Assembly (NCBI GenBank): GCA_028694645.1
Contig: JAQVKM010000005.1
Coordinates: 1 to 64,000, forward strand
Length of the DNA: 64,000 nucleotides
Source of the DNA: Bacilli bacterium
GTDB taxonomy: Bacteria > Bacillota_I > Bacilli_A > RF39 > UBA660
Reading direction: 5' to 3'
Shown: positions 7,923 to 16,718 of the stretch, piece by piece
Layout of the letters: each line of letters begins with the position of its first letter
Position numbering within the stretch: position 1 is the first letter of the stretch
Translations under genes and position numbers: made by a program
The notes under the pieces: generated by a model
Told to the model about the DNA's origin: nothing
Seen by the model: the letters and a program-made list of their open reading frames with translations, nothing else
Databases searched by the model: none

Positions 7923-9049
7923 TGAATTATTTTAGATAATGAATACTTATTAATATAATCATCTATTCTAACCCATAAAGCCACATCTTGAGATTGATAA
8001 ATATCTGTAGAAGTTGAACCTAGAAAAACTAAATTATTACTAATTGCTTTTTTAGCTCCAATTGTAAAATAGCATGATGAAGATGCATTAGCAAGTCCAT
8101 CGGAAAAACCACAGTCATTATTTATATAATCAAGACCATTCCACTCTCCTGCAGCATTCCATAAAATATCGATTGGTTCATATCCAGATACATTTTCTTT
8201 TGTAAAATTATTACTTTGAATCCAGTGGTTATAGTTATTAGCTCCACCTACTGTGGAAGTTGGATAATACAAAAGAAATTCAAATGAGTTCTTATTACTA
8301 GCGTTATATTTTCCTTCAAATAAATCAAGAGCAAACAAAGCACTAAATTTGTTTACGGAACTATTTTCCATAAAATCTGATCTTGAAGTAAATAAATTAT
8401 TTCCATTATCTATATTGTGATAAAATATTTTAGCATATGTTCCTTGTAAAACAGTTGCATCGTATAAATCTTTTATTTCTATATTAATATCATTTAATGT
8501 TAAATAAACTTCTGAAATACTAATTTCATTATCAACAACTACTTTAGCATCATCATATTCAATAACAACATTTAATCCATAGTCTCCTTCAACTAAAGAA
8601 TTATAAATAGGTATTTTTATTTGTAAGACACGATTATTTGTGTTTATTACTTCTTCACCTACAACTTTGTCATAATCAACAACTATATTTCCAATACTAC
8701 TTCCTTCAGATAATAAAATGCTATAGTCATCATATGTTATTGTCGTATTAAACGGATCAATTAATAACTTTGATTTTTTAGCCTCAATAGCCTCATTTTT
8801 TTTGTTATAAGTAAATTCTAAACAAGAAATACCGCAACTATTTACACTCACTAAATCATAAGCTTCTAAATCATCATGAATTCTTTTTGTAATAATTCCT
8901 TGCTTATTTAAAAGAGTGGTTTTAATATTACCAGCTAAATATAAATCTTTTATTGATATTACTAATTGAAATAACATTATAGCTATGGTGGAAACAATGC
9001 AAAATGAGATACCTAATTCTATAACTGTAAAACCTTTTTTATTTTTCAT
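7919..9049 (-). CDS. Type IV prepilin-like protein with unknown C-terminal domain
   Basis: Residues 5-30 (KGFTVIELGISF...) form a class III signal: a basic leader, cleavage between G and F, Glu at +5 and a hydrophobic helix. The product is 376 residues, long for a minor pilin. The C-terminal half is Asn/Ser-rich with aromatic residues (W-rich stretch near the end, including WNGLDY and ALWVRIDD). I do not recognise a domain. It lies 19 bp after the second prepilin gene (9069-10067), likely cotranscribed, and diverges from pilB. By position it could act like a PilW- or ComGF-type pseudopilin, but similarity is limited to the N-terminus. Confidence 0.8.
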   Translation of the reverse strand: MKNKKGFTVIELGISFCIVSTIAIMLFQLVISIKDLYLAGNIKTTLLNKQGIITKRIHDDLEAYDLVSVNSCGISCLEFTYNKKNEAIEAKKSKLLIDPFNTTITYDDYSILLSEGSSIGNIVVDYDKVVGEEVINTNNRVLQIKIPIYNSLVEGDYGLNVVIEYDDAKVVVDNEISISEVYLTLNDINIEIKDLYDATVLQGTYAKIFYHNIDNGNNLFTSRSDFMENSSVNKFSALFALDLFEGKYNASNKNSFEFLLYYPTSTVGGANNYNHWIQSNNFTKENVSGYEPIDILWNAAGEWNGLDYINNDCGFSDGLANASSSCYFTIGAKKAISNNLVFLGSTSTDIYQSQDVALWVRIDDYINKYSLSKIIH

Positions 9050-9068
9050 TATTATTCCCCTCTTTTTC

Positions 9069-10067
9069 TTAACTTATAACTGATTTATTTACAACAATAA
9101 CTGGTCTAACACCACAGTTTGTTGAAGTTGCAACTTGACTTGTTAATGTTTGTGACGTATTAACATACCATACATAGTTTGTTCCAGATGTACTAGCTGT
9201 TTGTGTCCAATAATTAGAACTAAATAACCAACTTGGTTCAGTAATAGTTCCACTACCACTAGATTTAACAGTTGCCCAATCTAGCGAAGCTAAATCAGCT
9301 ACTTCTATTCCTGATATTAATCTAGTTGAAATTAAATTTTCTCCAAGATTTAAATTTGTTGCATATGTGTCAACTAAATTTTTAACATATGAACTGTTAT
9401 AAGAATTAGTAAAATCATCAAATTTATATGTACTAGCATCAATATTAGATTCTTTTAATAATGTAACTGTTGCTGAATATGTATTACTGTTTTTAATTAC
9501 ATACCATGAAGTTCCACCAACAGTTACTGAATCGCCAATATTATAGTTTGTATATTGTGTTGTTGTTCCTGTTCCAAGTTTTAGTGTTGCAAATGTGTTA
9601 TCATTATATTCAATTACAACTCTGTATAAACTATCAATTTTGCCGGTATCTATTCTTCTAATAAATTTTTTCATTTCTTCGCTAAAAGTAGTATTTGTAT
9701 CTAATTTTGAAACTATATCAGTAGTATTTTCTTTTATAAAAATAATCATTTTAGCATTTATTTTGGAAACAATATCATTATAATAATCTTGATTTGCATT
9801 AGTTATAGCTGTTCCATTAGTAATATCAATATATCCTAAACTACTAGCATCTAGTGCTGCTTTTAAATCATCATATGTTACATCAGTTAAATATGTTGTA
9901 ATATCTTGTACACCATATAAACCAGGGACTGTATCATATCTAAATGTTATATCATAACTAGTTTTGACATTACTTATTTGTATAAACAAATATATTAATG
10001 TACTAGCTATAAATGTTGAAACAATTAGTGTTTCCAAAAGAGTAAAACCTCTATTAGTTTTTTTCAT
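9069..10067 (-). CDS. Prepilin-like protein with C-terminal DUF6273-like domain
   Basis: The 332-residue product begins MKKTNRGFTLLETLIVS, a prepilin peptidase site with Glu at +5, and a hydrophobic helix to about residue 28. The middle (30-170) is pilin-like. From about 175, GDSVTVGGTSWYVIKNS and the final NCGVRPVIVVNKS look like the DUF6273 type of domain found in surface and phage-tail-associated proteins. The gene is divergent from pilB and leads the short operon with 7919-9049. A pilus-tip or surface-binding role is inference. Confidence 0.82.
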   Translation of the reverse strand: MKKTNRGFTLLETLIVSTFIASTLIYLFIQISNVKTSYDITFRYDTVPGLYGVQDITTYLTDVTYDDLKAALDASSLGYIDITNGTAITNANQDYYNDIVSKINAKMIIFIKENTTDIVSKLDTNTTFSEEMKKFIRRIDTGKIDSLYRVVIEYNDNTFATLKLGTGTTTQYTNYNIGDSVTVGGTSWYVIKNSNTYSATVTLLKESNIDASTYKFDDFTNSYNSSYVKNLVDTYATNLNLGENLISTRLISGIEVADLASLDWATVKSSGSGTITEPSWLFSSNYWTQTASTSGTNYVWYVNTSQTLTSQVATSTNCGVRPVIVVNKSVIS

Positions 10068-10178
10068 AAACTTAACTCCTTTTTATTGTATTTATTATAA
10101 ATATATTATATAATAGTTTTAGGATAAATGCTAGTCCTAATGAATAAAAAGATGGAATAATAAAGGGGAGAATTCTTT

Positions 10179-11744
10179 ATGTTAAAAAAATTTGATTTTG
10201 AAAAAATGCCAGTCGTTGAAATTGTTAATGAAATATTAGTAGACGCTAGTAATAAAGGAGCAAGTGATATTCACTTTGATCCATATGAAGATTTTATGAA
10301 AATTAGAATTAGAATTGATGGTTCTTTGAGTGATTATTCGGAAGTTCCAAATTCTATTAAGAAAAATTTAGTTACACGTGTAAAAATAATTGCAGGTATG
10401 AATATAACAGAATCTCGATTACCTCAAGATGGTGCTATTAAAGCTACATTACAAGGTATTAATTTAGATCTTCGTGTTTCTTGTTTACCTACTTTAAATG
10501 GTGAAAAAATAGTTATTCGTATTCTAGATTATTCAATGAGTTCAAGTGGACTTGAAAATTTAGGTTTTACTAAATCTAATTTTGAAAAAGTAATTAAAAT
10601 AATATCTCAACCGAATGGAATTATTTTAGTAACAGGAGCTACTGGAAGTGGTAAATCTACTACTGTATACTCTGTTTTACAAAGATTAAATAAAGAGGAT
10701 ACAAATATAATTACAGTTGAAGATCCAATAGAAATGAATATACAAGGAGTAAATCAAGTTCAAACAAATAGTGAAATTGGACTTACATTTGCAACAGCAT
10801 TACGTTCTATTTTGCGTCAAGACCCTAACGTTATTATGATTGGAGAAATTCGTGATACTGAAACAGCTAGAATAGCTGTTAGAGCTTCTATTACTGGACA
10901 TATTGTTTTATCAACAATACATACAAATAGTTCGCTTAATACAATTGAGCGTTTACTTGATATGGAAGTTGAACGATATTTATTAGCTAGTGCTTTAACT
11001 GGTATTATATCTCAAAAATTAGCTCGTCGTTTATGTCCACATTGTAAAACAAAAAGAAAAACAAATGATTATGAAAAAGATATGTTTAAAAAAGTTCTAC
11101 ATCGTGATATAGAAGAAATATATACTACCGAAGGTTGTGAACATTGTGGAAATGGTTACAAAGGAAGAATTGCTGTTCACGAAGTATTAATTGTTAATCA
11201 AGAAATTAAGGATGCTATTAGCAGTAATATGAGAAAAGATAAATTAAGACAATTAGTTTATAGTGCTGATGTTACTACATTATTGCAAGATGGATTAGAA
11301 AAAGTTGCAGAAGGTTTAACTACTTTTGAAGAGTTACTTAAATTAATTGAACTTGATAATGATGATGGTGCTGGCGAATATGATTTAAATGATGCAATTG
11401 AATATACTGGTATTTCTCAAACAAATGGTGATGTTATAGTTAATGAACCTATAATTGAAGAAAAACCTGCTTATGAAGAGATAAAACCAAAAGAAATTAT
11501 TAAAGAGAAAAAAGAAGAAGTTGAATCTTTAGAACCAATTAAGCAAGAAATAAAAATAGATGAAGAAATAGCTAGTGAAAAACAAGCTATTGATGATGAT
11601 TGGGGTATGGAATTTGATAATCCAATTGTTGAAGAACCAGATGTAAAACAAGAAGAAATAATTGAAGAAAAGGAAGAAACTAGAAAAAAATCTTCTCCTA
11701 AAATTGAAGAAGATGATGATGATTTACTAAGTATGGAATTTTAA
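10179..11744 (+). CDS. PilB/GspE-type pilus assembly ATPase with acidic C-terminal tail
   Basis: This is the cytoplasmic motor for pilus or pseudopilus extension. The 521-residue product lacks the long N-terminal domain of PilB. The core (about 10-385) has Walker A GATGSGKST (153-161), the Asp box region EDPIE, Walker B-like VIMIGEIRD (218-225), STIHTN and the zinc tetracysteine CPHC...CEHC (286-323). After about residue 390 comes an unusual ~130-residue Glu/Asp/Lys-rich tail ending DDDDLLSMEF, with an inner copy-like WGMEFDNP. A GGGGAGA site precedes the ATG. No PilC, PilT or PilD lies nearby. It is divergent from two prepilins. Confidence 0.9.
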   Translation: MLKKFDFEKMPVVEIVNEILVDASNKGASDIHFDPYEDFMKIRIRIDGSLSDYSEVPNSIKKNLVTRVKIIAGMNITESRLPQDGAIKATLQGINLDLRVSCLPTLNGEKIVIRILDYSMSSSGLENLGFTKSNFEKVIKIISQPNGIILVTGATGSGKSTTVYSVLQRLNKEDTNIITVEDPIEMNIQGVNQVQTNSEIGLTFATALRSILRQDPNVIMIGEIRDTETARIAVRASITGHIVLSTIHTNSSLNTIERLLDMEVERYLLASALTGIISQKLARRLCPHCKTKRKTNDYEKDMFKKVLHRDIEEIYTTEGCEHCGNGYKGRIAVHEVLIVNQEIKDAISSNMRKDKLRQLVYSADVTTLLQDGLEKVAEGLTTFEELLKLIELDNDDGAGEYDLNDAIEYTGISQTNGDVIVNEPIIEEKPAYEEIKPKEIIKEKKEEVESLEPIKQEIKIDEEIASEKQAIDDDWGMEFDNPIVEEPDVKQEEIIEEKEETRKKSSPKIEEDDDDLLSMEF

Positions 11745-11767
11745 AAGGACTTTTATAAGTCCTTTTT
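11743..11767. terminator. Bidirectional terminator
   Basis: AAAAGGACTT-TTAT-AAGTCCTTTT with flanking A and T runs, between the convergent pilB-like gene and holA. Confidence 0.8.
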
Positions 11768-12707
11768 ATATTGTTAAAATAAATAATTCTAATCCAATAT
11801 TTTTATCTATTTTACCAGTTTTAATATTATAATCTAAATCAGCTAAAGACTCTAAATTGTTTAATAAATCTTGATCACTATACATTCTAGCTTTTTCTAA
11901 ACCTTTTTTTACTCTAAATTCATGTATTTCCAATAAAGAAGCAATATCTTTCTCAGAATATCCTTTTTTAATTAACATTTTACTTTGATACATAATTCTA
12001 ATTTGATTAGCTAACATAATAGCTATAGCAATTGGTTCTTCTCCATATCTTATCATTTCTTGATAACATTCAATAGCTTTTTCTTTATTCTTAATTAATA
12101 TATTATCAATTAATTTAAATATATCTAAATCTATATTTTTATTTGTTAAATCAATTATATCTTGTTTTGTGATATTCAAATTATTGTCTTTATATATTTT
12201 TATTTTATTAATTTCTTGATTAATTATATTTAAATTACTTCCTACCCTACTAATAAAAGTAAAAATATCATTATTATTAATATTATATGGTTTAAATTGA
12301 TTTAAAATAAAAGTATTTAAATTATCTATTTTATTAAATTCTTTTATTATTCCTTTTTCTTTAATTAAAGTCACTATTTTTTTTCTAGTGTCTAATTTTT
12401 CTTTATTTATAGTAAAAATAATAATCGTATTCATATTATTGCTATTTATGTATTGTTCTAATAATTTTGTGTTTTGTTCTGGTAGTTTTTTATTAGTTGT
12501 TCCTGTAAATATATATGCATTATTAACAATAATAAGTTTGCTATCATCAAATAATGATATGGTAGAAGCATCATCTAAAATATCTTTTAAATTATCATTT
12601 TCTAAATCATATTTGCTTATATTTAAATTATCTATTTTTTTATTGTGGATTATTTTATTAATTTCTTCATTAATTAAATATTCCTCTAACCCATAAAATA
12701 AGTACAT
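11766..12707 (-). CDS. holA: DNA polymerase III delta subunit
   Basis: HolA is the clamp-loader subunit that opens the beta clamp. The product is 313 residues, of the size of Firmicute HolA. It begins MYLFYGLEEYLINEEI, the usual Tyr/Gly-Glu-Glu start, followed by a degenerate nucleotide-binding fold and helical domains. The C-terminal segment with ANQIRIMYQSKMLIKKGYS matches the family's LxxQFRxLxxxKxL pattern. AGGTGATAAT lies just before the ATG and TATAAT 6 nt further up. In many Bacilli holA is near rpsT; here it is about 7 kb away. Confidence 0.93.
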   Translation of the reverse strand: MYLFYGLEEYLINEEINKIIHNKKIDNLNISKYDLENDNLKDILDDASTISLFDDSKLIIVNNAYIFTGTTNKKLPEQNTKLLEQYINSNNMNTIIIFTINKEKLDTRKKIVTLIKEKGIIKEFNKIDNLNTFILNQFKPYNINNNDIFTFISRVGSNLNIINQEINKIKIYKDNNLNITKQDIIDLTNKNIDLDIFKLIDNILIKNKEKAIECYQEMIRYGEEPIAIAIMLANQIRIMYQSKMLIKKGYSEKDIASLLEIHEFRVKKGLEKARMYSDQDLLNNLESLADLDYNIKTGKIDKNIGLELFILTI

Positions 12708-12800
12708 ATTATCACCTGTTATAATTATATCATTTTTAAAATAAAGAAAAAAGCATGTTTATCATACTTTTAAAATAATGTGTACGCTTTTGTTAAATAA

Positions 12801-13220
12801 TCAATCACAATAATCAGATATAGTAATTAAAGTGTCATCACTTTCATTATTAACATCTCCAACATCATATAATTTATATGTAAAATTACCATTATATTTT
12901 TGTATTCTAACAACTAATCCAGCTTCAAAAGGTTCTTTTGTTTTAGGATTTTTTACATCTTCATCAATAAAACCATATTGAATTAATGTGCTTAGATAAA
13001 CATCTCTTGGATCATCTTCGTTTGTTTCTGGTAATTGTTCTAAATTATTTGCTGCCCAAGACTTACCAGCTTCTGTTATATTTTCAAGTTGAACCTCACA
13101 TACTTTAGATTTATATTGTTTAATCGAACTTGAAATAGCTGGAACAGCTATCATACTAATTAAAGCTAGTATTACTAAAACACCAATTAATTCAGCTAAT
13201 GTAAAACCTTTATTCTTCAT
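12801..13220 (-). CDS. Type IV prepilin-like protein (short)
   Basis: The 139-residue product starts MKNKGFTLAELIGVLVIL with the G^F cleavage site, Glu at +5 and a hydrophobic helix to about residue 30. The body carries KVCEVQLENITEAGKSWAANN, then a small variable domain ending in ...ISDYCD. Two cysteines (C42 and the penultimate C) could form the D-region disulfide of pilins. It is the only prepilin in the window of ordinary major-pilin size. It sits between holA and the M16 peptidase pair, apart from the PilB gene. Confidence 0.85.
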   Translation of the reverse strand: MKNKGFTLAELIGVLVILALISMIAVPAISSSIKQYKSKVCEVQLENITEAGKSWAANNLEQLPETNEDDPRDVYLSTLIQYGFIDEDVKNPKTKEPFEAGLVVRIQKYNGNFTYKLYDVGDVNNESDDTLITISDYCD

Positions 13221-13251
13221 TTAAAACACCTTATTTCTAATATTATTATAT

Positions 13252-14556
13252 CTAATCTTTATTGTTTTGGCAAGCATCTAAAGGATTAATTATTAATGTT
13301 GTTTTATTATTAAAATCAATATTGTTTATTAATTCATTAAACTGTTCAAAATTTAATGCATCAGTTGTTTTGTAAAAATCAAATGATACTTCATTATCAA
13401 ATATTAGATCGTTAGAAATTTTATCATTAAGAGAATATATTGATTCACTCATATATAAATTTGAGCTTAGAAAACTCTTTTTTTTACGATTAAAATCATT
13501 TATATCAATATTATTAATTTTAATTTCTTCATCTATTAATTTAATAATTTCTTTTGTTTTAAATGTATCAGCTTGTATTATTATTTCAATATGTTTTTTA
13601 GCATTTATTATCATAAAGTCAATATCATTATTTATTATTTCTTTTTCTTTTAAATTTTCTATAAATTTTGATATAGAACTAAATTTAATATTTAAAAATC
13701 CATTTAAATAATAAAATATTTGTTTTCTTGAAATTTTCTCTATAAATTTTTCTATATTTATTTTATAACCTATAAATACATTTGGAATAGACACATTCAT
13801 ATTAAATATTTCTTCTTCAGCTACTACTTCATCTGGTTCATTATATTGTTTAATCTTAATTTCATGTTTATCATGAAATTTTTTATTTTCTTGATTTGAT
13901 TTAATTATTTCAATGATTTCATCTGGTTCTACATTTCCAGATATAGTTAAAATCATATTTGAAGGGTGATAAAATGTATTATAGCATTTATATAAATCTT
14001 CTTTAGTAATTGATTTTATATCTTCTTCTGTTCCAATAACTGGTATTTTAATTGGATTTTCATGAAAAGAATTGAACATTATTTTTTGAAATCCTAATCT
14101 AAAAGGATTATCTTTGTATAATTTTAATTCTTGTATGATAATATTTTTTTCTTTTTCTACATTTTTATCTGTAAAATAAGGATCTTGAACAAAATTTAAT
14201 AAATAATTTATATTCTCTTTAAAATTATCTGGACCACTAAATAAATAATATGTTTTATTATAATTTGTAGCGGCATTGTTTGAAGCACCATTATTTGCAA
14301 AAAAAGAAAATGGATCATCACCTGTTTTTTGTTCAAACAATTTATGTTCTAAAAAATGAGCAATACCAGATGGTGACTTATAAAATTCTGTTTCACCATA
14401 TGGTATAAATTCAGTATTTATTGATCCATATTTTGCTGTAAAAGTAACATAAATATCATTAACAGTATTCTTAGGAATAATATATACATCTAATCCGTTT
14501 TCTAATTTTTCATTATATATAGATAAATCTATTTTTTTTATTTCAGTTTTGTTCAT
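13252..14556 (-). CDS. ymfH: M16 zinc peptidase, YmfH type (active-site subunit)
   Basis: The 434-residue product carries the inverted zinc motif HFLEHKLFE (HxxEH) near residue 66, with the downstream Glu in the helix around NIIIQELKLY, so it is the catalytic partner. The family resembles insulinase and processing-peptidase beta subunits; B. subtilis YmfH is paired with YmfF and has been linked to maturation of the EF-P modification. AAGGAGAA precedes the ATG, which lies 14 nt inside the end of the upstream partner, so translation is probably coupled. The physiological substrate cannot be read from sequence. Confidence 0.85.
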   Translation of the reverse strand: MNKTEIKKIDLSIYNEKLENGLDVYIIPKNTVNDIYVTFTAKYGSINTEFIPYGETEFYKSPSGIAHFLEHKLFEQKTGDDPFSFFANNGASNNAATNYNKTYYLFSGPDNFKENINYLLNFVQDPYFTDKNVEKEKNIIIQELKLYKDNPFRLGFQKIMFNSFHENPIKIPVIGTEEDIKSITKEDLYKCYNTFYHPSNMILTISGNVEPDEIIEIIKSNQENKKFHDKHEIKIKQYNEPDEVVAEEEIFNMNVSIPNVFIGYKINIEKFIEKISRKQIFYYLNGFLNIKFSSISKFIENLKEKEIINNDIDFMIINAKKHIEIIIQADTFKTKEIIKLIDEEIKINNIDINDFNRKKKSFLSSNLYMSESIYSLNDKISNDLIFDNEVSFDFYKTTDALNFEQFNELINNIDFNNKTTLIINPLDACQNNKD

Positions 14557-15814
14557 TTTCTGATTCTCCTTTTAATAAATATATTGTATCTATACATATT
14601 TTTTTTGATAAATTAATTAAATCTTGTTTAGTTACTTTTTTAATATTAATTATTTTATCTTCAATTAAATCATTTTTGAAATACTCATGAGCTAAATAAT
14701 CATCAATAATTGAATTTTGTTTATCATAAAGATTTTTACAGGCACTAATATATGTATTAACAGCTTTATTTATCTCATCATCACTTATTGCCCCATTTTC
14801 CATATTTTTCATTTCTTCTTTTATTAGTTTTAGTGATAAATCAAAGTTTTTTGAATTTATTCCTGCTTCTATTTCTAAAATATTATATATATTATTGTAA
14901 TGTGAATTGACATTGTAACATAGAGAATTATTTTCTCTTAGGTTTTTAAATAGTTTTGAATCTCCACTACCACCTAATATATGAGAATAAATATTTAATA
15001 CATATCTTCTCTCAAAATCAGTTAATTTTTTTAATTTAAATGCAATTGCTAATTTACTTTGATTGCTATTAAATGATTCAATAATTATTTGTTCTTTTTT
15101 TCTAAATTTTTTATTTTCAACTTTATGTTCATGTTTATCATTATTATTGTTTTCTATTATCAATGAATTAAATAGATTTTTGATATTGTCTATTTCAATA
15201 TCTCCTATTACAAATATATCAACTTTATCATTTTTTAACATGTTTATATAAGATAAATATAAATTTTGTGACGTTATTTTATCAAGCATATCCATTTCTA
15301 AAAAAGGATCAATTGCATAAAAATTGTTTTTATCCATAGCTTCTCTCATTTTTATTAAACTATAAGCTCTAGGATTATCTTGAGTGCTACGTAGATTTTC
15401 AAACATTACTCTTTTAATTCTATTAAATGTTTTTTCATCAAATTGTTGATTTTCAATATTTGGATTAAAAATAATTTCTTTTAAAAATTCAATATTTTTT
15501 TGATTCATTCCCTCTTCCGTATATTTTTCATTTAAAAATGTTTGTCTTATTGAAAATACTCTATAATACCCCGATTTTGACGTTCTTATATTAATATTTG
15601 TATCATATAATTCTTCACTTTGAATTTCTAATTCACGTTCGGTTTTATATTTTGATGAAACAAAAGGCAATAAATCTGCTAAGAAGAATTTTTCCATTAA
15701 ATCTTCTTTAGTTAATTTATTTTTAAAATTTATCCTAACACTTATTGTCTTAAACTTATCAGTTTTAATTACATGAACATCATATTTTCCTATATTTACT
15801 TTATTGTATTGCAT
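14543..15814 (-). CDS. ymfF: M16 peptidase-like protein, YmfF type (inactive partner)
   Basis: The 423-residue product has the M16 fold (FFLADLLPFVSSKYKTERELE at the position of the metal motif, later NSHYNNIYNILEIEAGI) but no HxxEH, as in non-catalytic partners. It ends in TGA inside the next gene. Together with the YmfH-like protein it probably forms a heterodimer. The ATG follows GTGAGTGAATAA, a weak ribosome binding site. deoD ends 4 nt upstream, so deoD-ymfF-ymfH likely form one transcript. Confidence 0.82.
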   Translation of the reverse strand: MQYNKVNIGKYDVHVIKTDKFKTISVRINFKNKLTKEDLMEKFFLADLLPFVSSKYKTERELEIQSEELYDTNINIRTSKSGYYRVFSIRQTFLNEKYTEEGMNQKNIEFLKEIIFNPNIENQQFDEKTFNRIKRVMFENLRSTQDNPRAYSLIKMREAMDKNNFYAIDPFLEMDMLDKITSQNLYLSYINMLKNDKVDIFVIGDIEIDNIKNLFNSLIIENNNNDKHEHKVENKKFRKKEQIIIESFNSNQSKLAIAFKLKKLTDFERRYVLNIYSHILGGSGDSKLFKNLRENNSLCYNVNSHYNNIYNILEIEAGINSKNFDLSLKLIKEEMKNMENGAISDDEINKAVNTYISACKNLYDKQNSIIDDYLAHEYFKNDLIEDKIINIKKVTKQDLINLSKKICIDTIYLLKGESENEQN

Positions 15815-15818
15815 TTAT

Positions 15819-16517
15819 TCACTCACTTTCTATAATACTATCTAGCGCTAATTCAATCATTTTTGTGAAAGATTTTTCTCTTTGTTCACTTGTTGTTTCT
15901 TTATTTGTTACAAAACTATTAGAAACTGTTAATATACATGCAGCTTTTTTATTTAATATATTTGCATTATGAAATAAAGCAAATGATTCCATTTCAACTC
16001 CTAAGCATTTTTTTTCAATTTCAGAATTGATATCTTTGTAAAAAACATCACTAGAATAAATATCTCCTTCTGTTATTTTAAAATCATTTTGATTAGCAAT
16101 TTTTTTGATATTTTCATTTATCATTTTAGAACTTTCAATATAATTTTTATCATACCCATTTTGAACTTTGGCATAACTTGAATCTGATATTGAATTTTTT
16201 ACTAATATCATATCAAATACATCTAAATCTTTATGATAAGAACCACATGTACCTATTCTTATGATTGTATCAACATTATAATCATTAAATAATTCATATG
16301 AATAAATACCAATACTTGGCATTCCCATTCCAGATCCCATAATCGTTACTTCTATCCCTTTGTAAGTTCCAGTATAAGCTAACATATTTCTAACTTTATT
16401 AACTAGTTTAAAATTTTCTAAATAATTTTCAGCTATAAATTTTGCACGCAAAGGATCTCCTGGCATTATTACTTTTTTAGCTATATCTTTTTTTTCAGCT
16501 TCATTATGTGCTGTCAT
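15819..16517 (-). CDS. deoD: Purine-nucleoside phosphorylase, DeoD type
   Basis: DeoD performs phosphorolysis of purine (deoxy)nucleosides in the cytosol for purine salvage. From the chosen ATG the product is 232 residues, the normal length of the hexameric type. Motifs include GSGMGMPSIGIYSYEL, IRIGTCGS and VEMESFALF, with the nucleoside- and phosphate-binding residues. The ATG at 16517 is preferred over the in-frame GTG 9 nt upstream because GGATGTG is correctly spaced for the ATG. TATAAT sits 6 nt before that site. Confidence 0.95.
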   Translation of the reverse strand: MTAHNEAEKKDIAKKVIMPGDPLRAKFIAENYLENFKLVNKVRNMLAYTGTYKGIEVTIMGSGMGMPSIGIYSYELFNDYNVDTIIRIGTCGSYHKDLDVFDMILVKNSISDSSYAKVQNGYDKNYIESSKMINENIKKIANQNDFKITEGDIYSSDVFYKDINSEIEKKCLGVEMESFALFHNANILNKKAACILTVSNSFVTNKETTSEQREKSFTKMIELALDSIIESE

Positions 16518-16652
16518 ATTAATCACATCCTATATTTATTATATCAAATTTTATTTATATTTATTTATTAAATTCAAAAAAAATTTAAATTAGCAAAAAT
16601 AATTTTAATATATGTAAATTAATATGTCAAAATTATAATATTAAAATTTATT

Positions 16653-16709
16653 CAAAAAAAATGTATCAAATTTAAGATTTATAATTAATCTTAATGAATT
16701 TGATACATT
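16653..16709 (-). terminator. Long terminator after the polysaccharide deacetylase gene
   Basis: ATGTATCAAATT and AATTTGATACAT form a stem with an inner AAGATTAATT/AATCTT helix, followed on the minus strand by eight T residues. The rest of the 190-nt gap toward deoD shows only AT-rich sequence. Confidence 0.75.
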
Positions 16710-16718
16710 TATATTTTA

